In this document: in pieces, positions 10,333-21,344 of the stretch
How the letters are laid out: each line of letters starts with the position of its first letter
Position numbering within the stretch: the first letter of the stretch is position 1
Assembly: GCA_027405735.1 (NCBI GenBank)
Contig: JAPEHQ010000002.1
Span: forward strand, 62,001 to 126,000
Source: Mucor racemosus
Lineage: Eukaryota; Mucoromycota; Mucoromycetes; Mucorales; Mucoraceae
Direction of reading: 5' to 3'
DNA: 64,000 nt
Translations under genes and position numbers: made by a program
Notes under the pieces: model-generated
What the model saw: only the letters and a program-made list of their open reading frames with translations
Told to the model about the DNA's origin: nothing
The model's database searches: none

Positions 10333-11680
10333 TTATAACGCCTTTTCTTCAGACTTTGATTCATCAGAAGCAGGAGGAGCAGGAGTAAGAGGTAAGCCCT
10401 TACGCTTCTTCAAAATGTTACCAATGTAAAATTCACCTGCCTTGTAACTTGATCTGACTAATGGTCCACTTGCAACATATTTGAAGCCCATTTTCATACC
10501 TGTAGTTTCCCAATGCTTGAATTTCTCAGGAGTAACATATTCATGTACCTTCATATGTCTCTTTGTAGGTCTCATATATTGTCCAAGAGTGACACAATCT
10601 ACCTCTGCCTTTCTAAGTTCTTGAAGAGTTTCTAATACTTCTTCATCTGTTTCACCACAACCCAACATGATAGATGTCTTTGTAATCATATCAGGATTTA
10701 CCTTCTTGACATGTTGAAGTACGCCAAGTGATTGACGGAAACCAGCACGGCGATCACGAACAAAAGGTGTCAAAGCCTCCACTGTTTCAATATTATGAGC
10801 ATATACATCTAAACCGGATAAAGCGACTGTTTCAACACCAGTAAGATCTCCACCGAAATCACCAGTTAAGCATTCAACTAAAATATGTGGAGCCTTTTGT
10901 TTAATTTTACGAATAGTTTCAGCAAAATGACTAGAACCACCATCGGCAAGGTCATCACGATCTACACTAGTCAAGACGACATAATCCAAACCCCAACGAC
11001 TGATAGCTTCAGAAGTATGCTCGGGTTCATGGGGATCCAAAGCCTTGGGTGCTTTGTTAGTCTTGACTGAACAGAAACGACAGCCACGAGTACATTCGTC
11101 ACCCATCAACATGATAGTAGCAGTGGCAGTTTGATGCTCTCCACCACCCCAACAATCACCAACATTAGGACATCTGGCTTCTTCACACACTGTATGGAGT
11201 TTTAAACCACGCAAATCTCTCTTAATTTTACCAAAATTCTTTCCTGATGGAATTTCTGTTTTTAACCAATCTGGCAAACGAGGTTGCTTCCTAAGAACGA
11301 ATTGCATTAATATATTGTACATACATGATATGGGATCAATAATAGATTCTTACAATTTAGTGGTTTTGACTTTTTTGCCTTCAACTACGGTTTCTCTCAA
11401 TTCTAATGCTTCAGTGTGGGTCATCTTTTGATAACCAGGGTTGATGAATTCGTCGATACCAGCTTCCTCTGATTTCAATTTATTTCGAAGATCTTGAAGT
11501 CTAGAAGGCTTCTTTTCGTCGGACACTGCAGTAGCATTGTTACGGATTTGTTGCTGAGTCTAGTAGATTTTATAAATCACTCAACGTCAAATATAAACAA
11601 AGAGAAAAACTTACGGCGATTGCAAATGTACGGGGATATGAACGAGCAGCTCTTGTTGAAATAGTTCTTAAAAGTGACAT
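10333..11680 (-). CDS. LIP5: Lipoyl synthase, mitochondrial
   Basis: Three exons (11680-11615, 11553-11354, 11290-10333) splice to 407 aa. The first exon encodes a basic, Ser-rich presequence ([17 protein letters not shown]) suited to mitochondrial import. The radical-SAM core has the auxiliary cluster motif [13 protein letters not shown] and the SAM cluster motif [10 protein letters not shown], followed by the [20 protein letters not shown] block. The C-terminal RSSYKAGEF contains the serine that ligates the auxiliary cluster. The enzyme inserts two sulfurs into octanoyl groups on 2-oxoacid dehydrogenase and glycine cleavage proteins. The two upstream exons keep the frame exactly ([14 protein letters not shown]), so the open frame starting at 11322 is not the true start. 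A TATATATA element lies about 30 bp upstream. Confidence 0.96.
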
Positions 11681-11704
11681 TATATATTTAAAAAAAAAGT
11701 TCTA

Positions 11705-11720
11705 TGTGTATATATAGTCG
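11705..11720 (-). promoter_or_regulatory. TATA element of lipoyl synthase
   Basis: CTATATATACAC on the coding strand about 30 bp before the start codon; the leader would be very short. The element is plausible but not proven. Confidence 0.35.
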
Positions 11721-11749
11721 ATGATAACAAAAGAGAAAGAAAGAAGGTG

Positions 11750-13429
11750 GTTAATGTAGGGGGAGATAGAGGTTAAAAAGTGGGAAGGGGTGGGGGATTT
11801 ATTACATTTACTTGAAATAGTGGGGCCTAATTGTGACTGGGTGACCACCGAGTAGACATAGTACCTTTAAAGGCAACATTTTAAGGCTTTTTCGAGTTGA
11901 GCAAGAAAAAATATATACTAAAATCTTACTCATCACTTGATCTGTTAGGTTGCTAAATGGTTAAATTTTGAGTCTTTTTGTGTTTGATCTATACAATAAT
12001 AATGTTAAAAAATTCATGCAACTTGAAAGGGGAATTAGCATTTGAAGATGTTGTTAGCTCTCGATCTAGAGAAAAAAAAAACTAGATCTCGAACATAAAA
12101 GGCTGTTATTAAAATGTTGCACCCTCTTATAGTAATATGTTATCTTTATGAACATGGTATTTCTTCCGGTCATCTTGGAAAAACAAAAAAAAAGTAAAAA
12201 GTTATCACAAACAACAAAATGTTTGTATAAATTAGTTTTGACAGATATAAAGCTTCGCCAATCTTTCCTTTTTTGTTAATTTGGGAGTAAGGTTTGTTCA
12301 AGGAAGGGAGATCCGCTCCGCTTCAAGAAAAAATCGGGTGTTTTACTCTTTCAGACCAACTAGTATAGCTATTATGAAATTTGTCATACGCAACTTTTGT
12401 AATACTCGATTTAGTGATTGATCTCGTAGATAAATGCTGCTTCAAAGGGATATAAATTATATTCTTGCAGAAATGGCAAATATTGTCTGGGGCGCCTATT
12501 CGATATTTATTTCCATGCGTGGATACCTCTCTTGAGGATGAATTGCTAATATTCAGAAAACGAAGCTAGAGAGTGATTGATTTATATCCTGAAACAAATC
12601 AACTTATTAATACTTTAACATTACAGCACACGCCTTTGTTTTCTTTATGCAATATCGGCAAATCCAATGGCGATGTGGGGCGGAAATTAAGCCAAAGAAC
12701 GATTCGGGATGAGCAATAGATAACTGGTAGTGCTGATCTCCAAAAACTTTACTTGCACATACACAAAGTCTGACAGGCATGTTGACTCTCACTTTTTGTT
12801 GTCATAAACCACTAGAAATTCGTACATTAATGCTGATATCAATGTAGGACGTAGATTATAAAATAGCTACTGATACTCATGATTTTGGAAGAAACCGGCG
12901 GGATGCTAATGTAGTCTTCCTAATTCATAAAAACTTGCTGGGAGGATGGTTTTGTTAATGAAATGTCAGTACAACAAGATGTGAAGAAACATATTATTTA
13001 TTATAATGTAACTAGCTTCATACAATTGCCTGTCAAATCGAAGATTAAAATATACTAATAATTCAAGATCTACATCTCATTGGTTACCTGTTTATTTTAT
13101 AATACAAAAAAAAAATGGGCATGAAATATATTACTTATGGAGGCATAGAGCCTTCGATTTATCAATAGATTTTAACGAGTTTAATCTAAATGTAGCAATC
13201 ATTAATATGCTACTAATATTTCATATTTCATATACAAAATGTACATTATATACCATATTTATACTGCTGTGTAAAATCCGAATACCCTTATCAGATATGT
13301 ATCATTTTGTCTTTCAATATATGGCTGCACTATACAAATATCTTGAAATGTACTTGTTTGAGCAAAATAAATGAATTTTCGGGAAAAGTGCTCAAATTCA
13401 GGGTGTGCCATCTTTTCTTTAGCTAACGC
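11750..13429. other. Gene-poor AT-rich DNA
   Basis: Upstream flank of lipoyl synthase followed by non-coding DNA. Two short minus-strand open frames (12607-12792 and 13259-13441) look slightly protein-like, but no family, splice partner or repeat match was seen. This begins the repeat island that runs to about 33 kb. Confidence 0.4.
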
Positions 13430-14275
13430 CACACTAAACATTTTCGAGATATATCTTAGATACTACTAAACAAATATAAATTATCTGCATTATGCTATCT
13501 GCTTCTAAATTCGCTTTATATTTTACGAGAGACTCAAAAACACGTATAATTCGCTGCTTTCTCCTTGAAAACTGGGCCCACTTTTCATCTCTGCTCTACT
13601 TTTTTTCCCACTTAATAATGCCAAGAAAAAATTATATGCCACTGTACCTGAAATGTTCAGCTTTAATCCAAAAACGAATATCCGGAAATATCCTACTTTT
13701 TGCAGTTGGTATTAATTTTTCAGTGCTAAGGTTTCAGATTTTTTACGCGTATTTTGCTGCTAATGGATTGAAAACTTTGAGGCTTCATATCTCCAGAAAA
13801 AATTAAGCTATACTAACACTTTTTAATAATAAAATTTACTTGTTTTGAAGTGCTCTATAACATATTAAAGTATAAAAAAATTCTGAGCACTTTTATTTTT
13901 TTTTTCATTTTTTTGGGCATTTCTATAGTAGGTTTCAAAATATTGGCTAAATTGAGCAACATTTTTTTTGCATTTTTGTCATTAAACTTGCCAAGTTCTC
14001 TCAGACCCAATTTAGTTTTTTTTTAAAATATTGATTTTTCGTGGAGATATTCTCAAAAATGTGTACAAAAAAATACCTTCATTTCTAACCTCGATTTTTC
14101 CCTTATATACTCTCATCCCAAATTCTGAATTTCAAACAAATTTGGACAGAAATCTCGTTTTCTCTACGAAAAATGCAGCTAGAAGGTCAAATAATAGCTC
14201 AATCAGTAGATAATTTTGCTATGCATTATATCTATTATTTAAATTTAAAATATGTTTATAAAAAGTGTCCTGTAT
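13430..14275 (+). repeat. Repeat family R, copy B
   Basis: Same orientation as 40930-41740. It carries an ORF at 13492-13806 (104 aa) that aligns start-to-end with the ORF at 40970-41302, sharing PRKNYM, the CSALIQK/CSSLIQK word and FAVGINF. A second ORF at 14031-14213 shares SIFPLYTLIPNSEF with copies A and D. The copy stops abruptly where repeat X begins. Confidence 0.7.
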
Positions 14276-14729
14276 AGTTAAGTGCAATCCTTGCTACTAA
14301 ATTGCATAATCTGATATGCAGATAACTTGAAGCGCTTATTCTTTTTTTTTTGGCAATACTACAAACTACAAATCATCATTCAATATGACTAAATATTAAT
14401 AAATTAGAGAAAATAAAACTGGTAAAAAACTGATACCCAATGTACGTCGAGGTCAAAATTGATAAAAGGTTCATTCATTGTGTAGTGGAAACTGCAATAT
14501 TTTGATGGATAGAAATTACACGACCGAGATGTTGTGTTTGCCTCAGAATTTTTAAAAGGGTTTAAAAGCATACTTCATCAAACTTATTTAGATACTAAAT
14601 ACTCACCATATGCTATTATTAGTATCATCTTGTTTTTTATTTAATTGCTGTATTATTAAAATCAAACTCTTCGTAGCTTATAATAATGACAGTCTGATGT
14701 TTCTGATTTTAGATTGGCATTTATCATAA

Positions 14730-14945
14730 TAAGGCGGGCTGATGAGATGTTTGATACTACTGTAGATGAAATCAGTCGATTTAATTTATGGAATTTGAAT
14801 GCAAATACTGAGGAACGATTTGCAAGTACTTAAGTTGGTTTTAATAAAGCGTTGAATAGATTGGCTTGGGACAAAGAGGGTAAAAAGGCGGCAATAGGTT
14901 CCAGTGCTGGCCATGTTCATGTTTATAATATTGGAGACGTAAGAC
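14730..14945 (+). pseudogene. Captured exon resembling dynein intermediate chain
   Basis: The frame reads FNLWNLNANTEE, then one stop (TAA), then VGFNKALNRLAWDKEGKK followed by AIGSSAGHVHVYNIGD. Directly after it comes GTAAGA, a good splice donor. This resembles the last WD-repeat region of cytoplasmic dynein intermediate chain (LWNLN...TE, G.ALNKL.WD, GSS.G...VYD.G). The fragment is about 70 codons, lacks the rest of the gene and has an in-frame stop, so it cannot make the protein. The other X copy carries the same fragment. Confidence 0.65.
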
Positions 14946-16517
14946 TAAAACTTAATGTAAATTACCTCTAACGTAATAATTATAAAGTAAGACTATATTA
15001 TCATCAAATAAACTACCATACAATATTAACATGTATAAAGATTTACAGTAATAAGTTTGAATCAAGTGTGTACAGCATCGTAAATTTTCGAAAAAGTTCT
15101 CAAGTATTATAAAATCTCTTATTTTTAAGACTTACAGGGCCTATAAGCGGAATATTAATTTCGAAAATTATTTTTGTCGAGATCATCAATTTTGACATTT
15201 TTTAATTTTTTTTTTCTGGTTTTTCAAATTTAGAGTTAATTATACTATCAATTTTGAAAATAAAAAATATACACATATACAGAATTTAGCGCTCTATTTG
15301 CTCAATTAAAAATAACAAACATTTTCATTGAAAAATATTACATGAAAATTCTTCAATCAAAAATCCGTTTTTGGGCCAAAAGTGCAAAGTTTTATTACTT
15401 AACATTTAATATTAAGCTTTTATAAAATGTGTATTAACTATAGCTACAATTTTCTCTCACAATGTAGTACATTTAAACGTTAATTTTGGTATCAAAAATT
15501 GATTTTTCTGTTTTTTGATCAAAATCATGAGGGTTGGTAAGGATAAAAATGAGTTCCGAAAATGTCCACTACAAAATCTGAATTTTCAGACTATGCATGG
15601 TTAAATATAAGAAAAGTTGAAATAAATGCTTTTTTATTTGAAACTTATTGTAGATATACCATAGTATAAGAGACTTAGCCCTTCAATCTTGTTATGCTCA
15701 ATTACGGCGTCGCTCTACGGGCTCGCTTTTGCAATTTTTTAATGAATGTATGATATGATATGACAGACGGTTTTCTGGTAGAAAAATGTATATTTTACGA
15801 TAATAGATATTGTCTATTTTATTTAGTTTATGGTTTATGCGCCGTAATGCTGCTTTTACATTGGCTGAAATGAGCAATTTATTAGGGTTTTAATTGCGTT
15901 AAATAATGTAAAGCCTTAAAAATCCTTTTCTACATGTGCTATTTATCTCTTTTTGTTTTTTTATTCCAAGGATAAATTCACCGTTTGATAAGGCATATCA
16001 GACTATCAAGCTGGTATTATTTTCTTTTATCTGAATACGCATGTTAACAAACAGTAAGGGTCTAATGTTTTTAATAATATAGGCAGCAGTCGTTATAGTA
16101 AAGGCTGATACTTTTATTTAACCGCATTCTAAGATCAAATATCATTATTTACTACTATATTATCGGACTCGTTTCTTGATTACCAAATCAAATCAAAGGC
16201 AATGATATTTATAATATCTCCTCAATAAAAAACTAGAACTGGCTACAAACCCACAAAATGTTCCAGAAAAGTGATAAAATTTCAAATTATATAGAAACAA
16301 ATATGAAAGAAGAATAATCTAATGTCTTGTATAATAATTATAGTTTTGATCGTTGCTATACTTGAAAGCAAATCTTTTTACAGCTGACAATCGTAAAATA
16401 ACACAGTAAGTTTGAAGATGGTTAATTTGTTTAAATTTTATGTGTGATAAAATAACATCTATAATCTTAGATTTGGCTTGCATATAAATTTGAACAGTAA
16501 GCGTTATTTAAGCTTAT

Positions 16518-17070
16518 TGTTTAAATATACACAATGAATAACTAGAAAATAAAGTTAAATCTAGATATATTTATTGAGTATATTCTGAGTAAAAAGATAA
16601 TGAATCCATCTCGAACGACATCAGGATTCAGGGTATTTATATGTTTTGGAAGCGTGAATATAGAGTCTACAATACAGAGTGTATTATGAAAGAATGATTT
16701 TATAGTCTTGAGGAACTAGTTTGTCACAACATGATGATACAATAGATTGGCCAGAGCACGTTTAGTAGGATACGACCAAGTTAAGCATATAGGATGTTCA
16801 TGCTAGATTAACTTTAGACAGTGAATGTTTATACAAATGGAATAGCTGAATTCCATTCCCAGGAACGAGTTCATGATTGGCTCACTTCAGGATCTCAGGC
16901 TACACCATTTTATCATAGACTAAATGTAACATAACTAAATGAAATAAAATTGCCCTACATCATTATTATCACCACATACTCATCATTCTATGCTAAGAAT
17001 CATGTCTAAATAACCCTTTGAGCACTTCTACTAGTAATACATGTACCCAGTCTAGTCTATGTTCTAAACA
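16518..17070 (-). mobile_element. Solo LTR, family Y, copy 1
   Basis: A 553-bp element with inverted ends TGTTTA...TAAACA. Flanks are CTTAT and CCTAT, a 5-bp target duplication with one mismatch. The uninterrupted site is present in the second X copy (around 43384-43396: GTTTATGCTCGAGC on the reverse strand). It matches 52369-52931 over its length. Read on the minus strand it starts TGTTTAGAACATAGACTAGA, like the LTR at 26381. No internal retroelement genes remain. Confidence 0.75.
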
Positions 17071-17437
17071 CCTATGCTCGAGCAAAAGCCATTGTTGCTG
17101 TAAGCATTACAGCTATAAACATATTTGCAAATGATGATAATTGTAAATATATTGATTTTTGCATGTATTGCTGCCCTACATCAACAACTTATTGAATTAT
17201 ATTATTATCTATAATCTATATTATTAAAAGCAAATGTAATTAAAAACTCATTATTGCAGTAAAAAATGCAATGGAATTTTGAAAACGGCATGATGATCAT
17301 GTACAAACCAATTTGTGCCCATACGATTAGCTTATTATTATGCTCATGGTCAGATTTTATTATTATGCACAAATAAAGATAATGATATGCTTATGGGCAA
17401 TTCTACTACTATACACTTATGGGATTAATGTCATGCA

Positions 17438-17681
17438 TGAAATGTCAAAACGGTCTTAAGAAATAATCATGCCAAAATATTACACTTTTTATTAACAATA
17501 CATCCAGAGGATGTATTTATATACTTTTCATTATAACTATTACACAGAATTACTATCTAAGAACATTACACCAATTTATAAGACGCATGTGAATCAACGT
17601 GGATACCTGTTGATTTATTATAATACCGAATCTTGACTGCGACCTCGAATGTGCGACCTAGGATATAATATTGACATAACA
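17438..17681. mobile_element. Short LTR-like element W, copy 1
   Basis: A 244-bp element starting TGAAATGTCAAAA and ending TTGACATAACA (imperfect inverted ends). It matches 52936-53160. An internal ACATCC/GGATGT hairpin precedes GTATTTATATAC. No target duplication is visible at this copy. Confidence 0.5.
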
Positions 17682-17689
17682 GGTTTGTT

Positions 17690-19200
17690 GAAGATTGTAA
17701 ACATGTACTATTCTTAATTATTAGAATATTGGGCATTCACATACTATTATTTAAGCTTTCAAATACATCAATGCTGATTACTTTTAATAGTAAAGCTAAA
17801 TTTGCAATAAATATTAAGCCGATTATTGAAATCGTCCTCATCTTGAGAACTACAAAACGATTTTATGCGTATATATATGAGAGGCCATAAAAATGATGTG
17901 CTTGTATAGTTTCTTATGTATATTTGAATGCGGATTTAAAATATCAGCTACGGCTGGTTTTTTGCTATTACTGCGTTGCATACTGTATCTGATGGTCCTT
18001 TTTTGTTTGCTGGTAGAGTATTATTACCTTGTAACGTTGATCTCGGTTAGTGTATCCTTAGATAAAGCTCGGCAACTAATGGGTGGCAAAAACCTGGTAA
18101 CGGGGAAGTAACGCGATAATGATCTGTGTATTTGGCTAATGTCTTGTCCGGCGGTTTTATGAGGATTTCCAGGACATTGTAATAGTGTGAACAGACATGG
18201 ATTATAACGTAAGTAGTAGATCATTATCATGTACTGTATTCCATTATTATTTGTGGTGATTAGATTCATGACCTGAGGTTATGGTTGGCTTTAAAAACAA
18301 ATACCACACAATCAGATTATGCATACCCTTGTAGAGTTTTGAGTGGACTATACACTGTTCACGGTTAGTCGAGAGGGTCAATGTTTACATTTACAACTAT
18401 GGATTATTCCTAACCTATATTTTTGATTATATACTATTTCCATATTATTTTGGTATTCTCTACTTTACATTTACTATACATATTATAAGATCCCTTGAAC
18501 TATTTTCTATATATTTTATTGTGTAAAATATATGAGGACATTCACGGAAAAAAAGTATAAAAACAATAGGAGGAATTCGACTAAATAACTTTAGGGTTTT
18601 ATTATCAAGTTAAATTCTACTTGAGGACTTTTGTAGTAAATAAATAAGATAAATCTATTAATTTTTGTTTTTAAATGTTGTTATTTATACTAATGCTTGT
18701 CTGTTAGAACATCCTTGATGTTGATAATGTTATTTGAATTTGATAATAAAATGTCTTTACTGACATCTAATGAAAAAGTTGAGTCTGTTGATTTTCGTGA
18801 TGTGTGATGTGGTTACATCCGTATACTTTCATGAATATCCGTTGATTAAATTTATTATATAAAGACTGAATAAAAAAATTTAAAGATTAAGCAAAGATTT
18901 CAGATATTGATCCTGTCAATATTGTTGTATTTGCATATATAAATGTACCTTAAATCGTAGTTTAAATATGACAATAAACTATGCCTTAACATATTTAGCA
19001 TATGTGTCATATAAACACTGTAAATGATTACCCTGATAATCACATAAGCTAAGTTCTGATAATCTAGACTTACAATAAAAGATAGAAAGTAAAGAATATT
19101 AATAATTAGTGTTGCCAAGAGCAACTAAAGACCTTAGACTGATCATCTATATCTGAATATAATTACATTAGCATAAGTGAGGATTGACATTAAATTTTAG
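17690..19200. other. Gene-free DNA
   Basis: Only chance-like open frames occur (for example 17893-18111, hydrophobic). A GC-richer stretch at 18050-18180 has no recognisable coding or RNA feature. Confidence 0.4.
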
Positions 19201-19429
19201 TATGAGAACGCTGTTCTAGACAGGTGTGTAAGCAATCCGTAAATCTAATATAAATAGCAGTAGACATTCACCCTTCATTTGATTCCCCCATCTCGTTTTT
19301 ATATTTAATAAAGATCGACCAATTCTCATGTACTTATCTTTCTTTATTACATACATTTACTGAGAGTTATTGGGAAATAGATCTTATTTTTATAAAGAGG
19401 AAAGTAATAAAGAGACTAGGTAGTGATTC

Positions 19430-19515
19430 AATCACGGAGAACGTAGGGTCTTTATTATAAAATGAAAAGGGAACCAAGAACTGTTAGGTCTCGGTTCCTG
19501 AAGATATTTATACTA
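19430..19515 (+). repeat. Hairpin motif shared by three LTR-like relics, copy 1
   Basis: GGAACCAAGAACTG...CTCGGTTCC forms a stem and follows GGTCTTTATTATA. The same arrangement occurs at 32995-33110 and, reversed, at 42225-42300. These are probably ends of related LTRs; complete borders could not be fixed. Confidence 0.45.
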
Positions 19516-19796
19516 CAATTTCTATTAAATGTCAGTTCTAATAGGAATTGAAACTAAATAAAAGTGCGAAAACCGACATTTACAACAAATATTCGGTTAT
19601 GCTGTATATATGGTAATTGAATCTGTTGTTCTTTTTGTATGTGTCATAAAAAATACTGTATAGTGAAAGATTAAATCAATAATATATAAGGCTTGGTGAA
19701 TTTCGTGTATGATTTGTGTTACTTCTGAACTCGAATCTGAAAGTATAATATAGTTTAAGAAAAAAAAGGAGAGTTGCTGTTCGATTTGCAACAATT

Positions 19797-20050
19797 GTCG
19801 TGATAATAATAAATGTAATTAGATAATTTAGATATAAGTTAAAAGACATCGTTTATTGAGTTTGACATTTGAATCTGCTATTTATACTATTTTGAGTTGT
19901 GTCACAAAAGATCTAAATTGCTACTGTCGTGATAATAATAATGTAATGAGACAAATACAGTTATAAGTTAAAAGACAATGTTTATTAAGTTTGACATTTA
20001 AGATCTAATATTTATACTATTATTACTGTGTAACAAAAGAGTTAAAACTT
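19797..20050. repeat. Two-copy tandem repeat of about 130 bp
   Basis: Units at about 19797-19925 and 19926-20050 share GTCGTGATAATAATA, then TATAAGTTAAAAGACA, then TTTATT(G/A)AGTTTGACATTT. The pair lies just downstream of the tRNA gene in its transcription sense. No coding content. Confidence 0.75.
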
Positions 20051-20130
20051 CTACGACACAATATCTCTGCACACGAAAAGAAAAAAGTAATTTCGAAAGA
20101 CGTTTTTAAGAAAAAGAATTAAAAAAATAA

Positions 20131-20204
20131 TGATTTCTGCCAGACTTGAACTGGCGACCTTCTGCGTGTTAAGCAGATGTGATAACCGACTACACCAAGA
20201 AACC
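20131..20204 (-). tRNA. tRNA-Val(AAC)
   Basis: The 74-nt RNA folds as a full cloverleaf: acceptor GGUUUCU/AGAAAUC, D-arm with GUAGUCGGUUAUC, anticodon loop CUUAACA with anticodon AAC, and T-arm GUUCAAG, with discriminator A. It closely resembles yeast tRNA-Val(AAC). No intron. Its 5' flank is now the 5' end of a LINE, whose target duplication consists of the first 14 bases of the tRNA plus one flanking base. The A and B boxes are intact, so it is probably still functional. Confidence 0.95.
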
Positions 20205-20205
20205 A
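20191..20205. repeat. Target-site duplication, 5' side of the LINE
   Basis: TACACCAAGAAACCA, identical to 24987-25001. It consists of the 5' end of the tRNA-Val gene (reverse strand) plus one flanking base. Confidence 0.9.
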
Positions 20206-20441
20206 CCTTCTCTTTCACTTTTTGAACACTTTTTTTCTGAAAAAACTTTTATCCGGATTCATCGTGAACTTTAAGCTCTTTCATCCATCTCAATTTTATC
20301 CATCCATCTCTCAAATTTGGAAACTATATACTCGTACTGCTTATCAACCTACAGTCCAATCTTCAAACTTTTACAACCACTAGTTCATCTTCTATTCGAC
20401 TTTTTATCAGAAACAGAAAAAAAATTTTCGATATTAGACAG

Positions 20442-21344
20442 ATGGATAATTACACATCTGAGGAAATTACTGCCCTTTTGCAGCAAATTCCCCGCTTGAC
20501 AGCTACTATCTCGGACCTACAAGTCCAAGTCACTCACCTAGCTACTTTGGCCGAAGAGAACACTCAACTTCGCTCCAAAGTCGCTCATCTCGAAGCTGCT
20601 CTCAGTAAGGCCTTGAATAACAAGGACCAAACTAAGAAAAATTCTCAGGCCAACTCCAAGACCTCTCAACCTGCTACTGCCACTCCACCTCCTGCAACTA
20701 ACCCTCCTGCTTCCAATGGTACCTCTGTCTCATCATGGGCTACTGTTGGTGCTAAGCGCCCCAGTCCTTCCAATAACTCCACCAGGAAGCGCGCTGCTAA
20801 AGCCCGCCACTACCAAGTCAACAATGGCCCTAAGGGCTATGATTATATCTACCTTCACCTCTCTAAGCGTCTCACTCGTGGTGTAATTCGCAGTGATCTT
20901 GCCTCTTTTGGGATTGAAAAATCTCGTATCCTTGACATTTCGTTTCCTTGCCGCTCCGTTGCTGGTCTCCTTGTACATGTCCAGTACATCCCTGCCTTGC
21001 TCGACCTTCTTAGCACTGCTAAGATTGATATTCTCAAGGGCTTTGACCCTACTAACCCTGACCTTCTTGGTGATCCTGCTCTCTCCACCCTCTCTCATGA
21101 TCAAAAGGTAACGGAAATGCAATATATCATGAACGAACGTTGCATTCGTGTTGTGAAGTATCTCCGCCCTTCGGTTGCCCCCTCTGTTGCTCGTTTCTTT
21201 GTAGAAATTGGCTGGCTCAATGAGGAGGATGCTCAAGATACCCTTGGTGACAAGAAATCTTCAAATTACTCTGGCTCTGGTGATCAAGATATGAATGATG
21301 CTGCATCAGTCTCTTCTTCTGCTCCTACTTCAACCGAATTATAA
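20442..21344 (+). CDS. LINE ORF1 protein
   Basis: 300 aa. Residues 5-62 form a probable coiled coil (heptads with Leu/Val: LLQQIPRLTATISDLQVQV). A Thr/Pro/Ala/Asn linker follows (about 65-125). The C-terminal domain holds GYDYIYLHLSKRLTRGVIR, FDPTNPDLLGDP and GWLNEED, and matches the stand-alone protein at 6746-8263. No CCHC zinc knuckle is present. In LINEs this protein coats the element RNA and assists integration; here that role is inferred from position. The stop TAA overlaps the ORF2 start codon. Confidence 0.88.
   Translation: MDNYTSEEITALLQQIPRLTATISDLQVQVTHLATLAEENTQLRSKVAHLEAALSKALNNKDQTKKNSQANSKTSQPATATPPPATNPPASNGTSVSSWATVGAKRPSPSNNSTRKRAAKARHYQVNNGPKGYDYIYLHLSKRLTRGVIRSDLASFGIEKSRILDISFPCRSVAGLLVHVQYIPALLDLLSTAKIDILKGFDPTNPDLLGDPALSTLSHDQKVTEMQYIMNERCIRVVKYLRPSVAPSVARFFVEIGWLNEEDAQDTLGDKKSSNYSGSGDQDMNDAASVSSSAPTSTEL

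Larger units (their letters stand above)
14276..17437 (+). repeat. Repeat X, copy 1 (interrupted by a solo LTR)
   Basis: This is matched by 43010-45630 in inverted orientation along essentially its whole length. It starts at TAGTTAAGTGC and ends at ATTAATGTCATGCA. Copy 1 is longer only because 16518-17070 is an inserted LTR. X contains the dynein-like fragment at 14730-14945 and an AGCCCGTAGAGCGACGCCG-type block near 15700-15720. No transposase or other enzyme ORF is seen, so it is non-autonomous or a segmental duplicate. Confidence 0.75.

Noticed and set aside
10333..11322. Lipoyl synthase starting at 11322
   Set aside because: Good splice sites upstream add two exons in frame with a mitochondrial presequence; the ATG at 11322 lies inside an intron.
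12607..13441. Two minus ORFs of about 60 aa
   Set aside because: They look slightly protein-like but cannot be joined by splice sites and have no recognisable motif.
14276..17437. Repeat X as a complete autonomous transposon
   Set aside because: No transposase, reverse transcriptase or replicase frame and no terminal repeats could be found in either copy.
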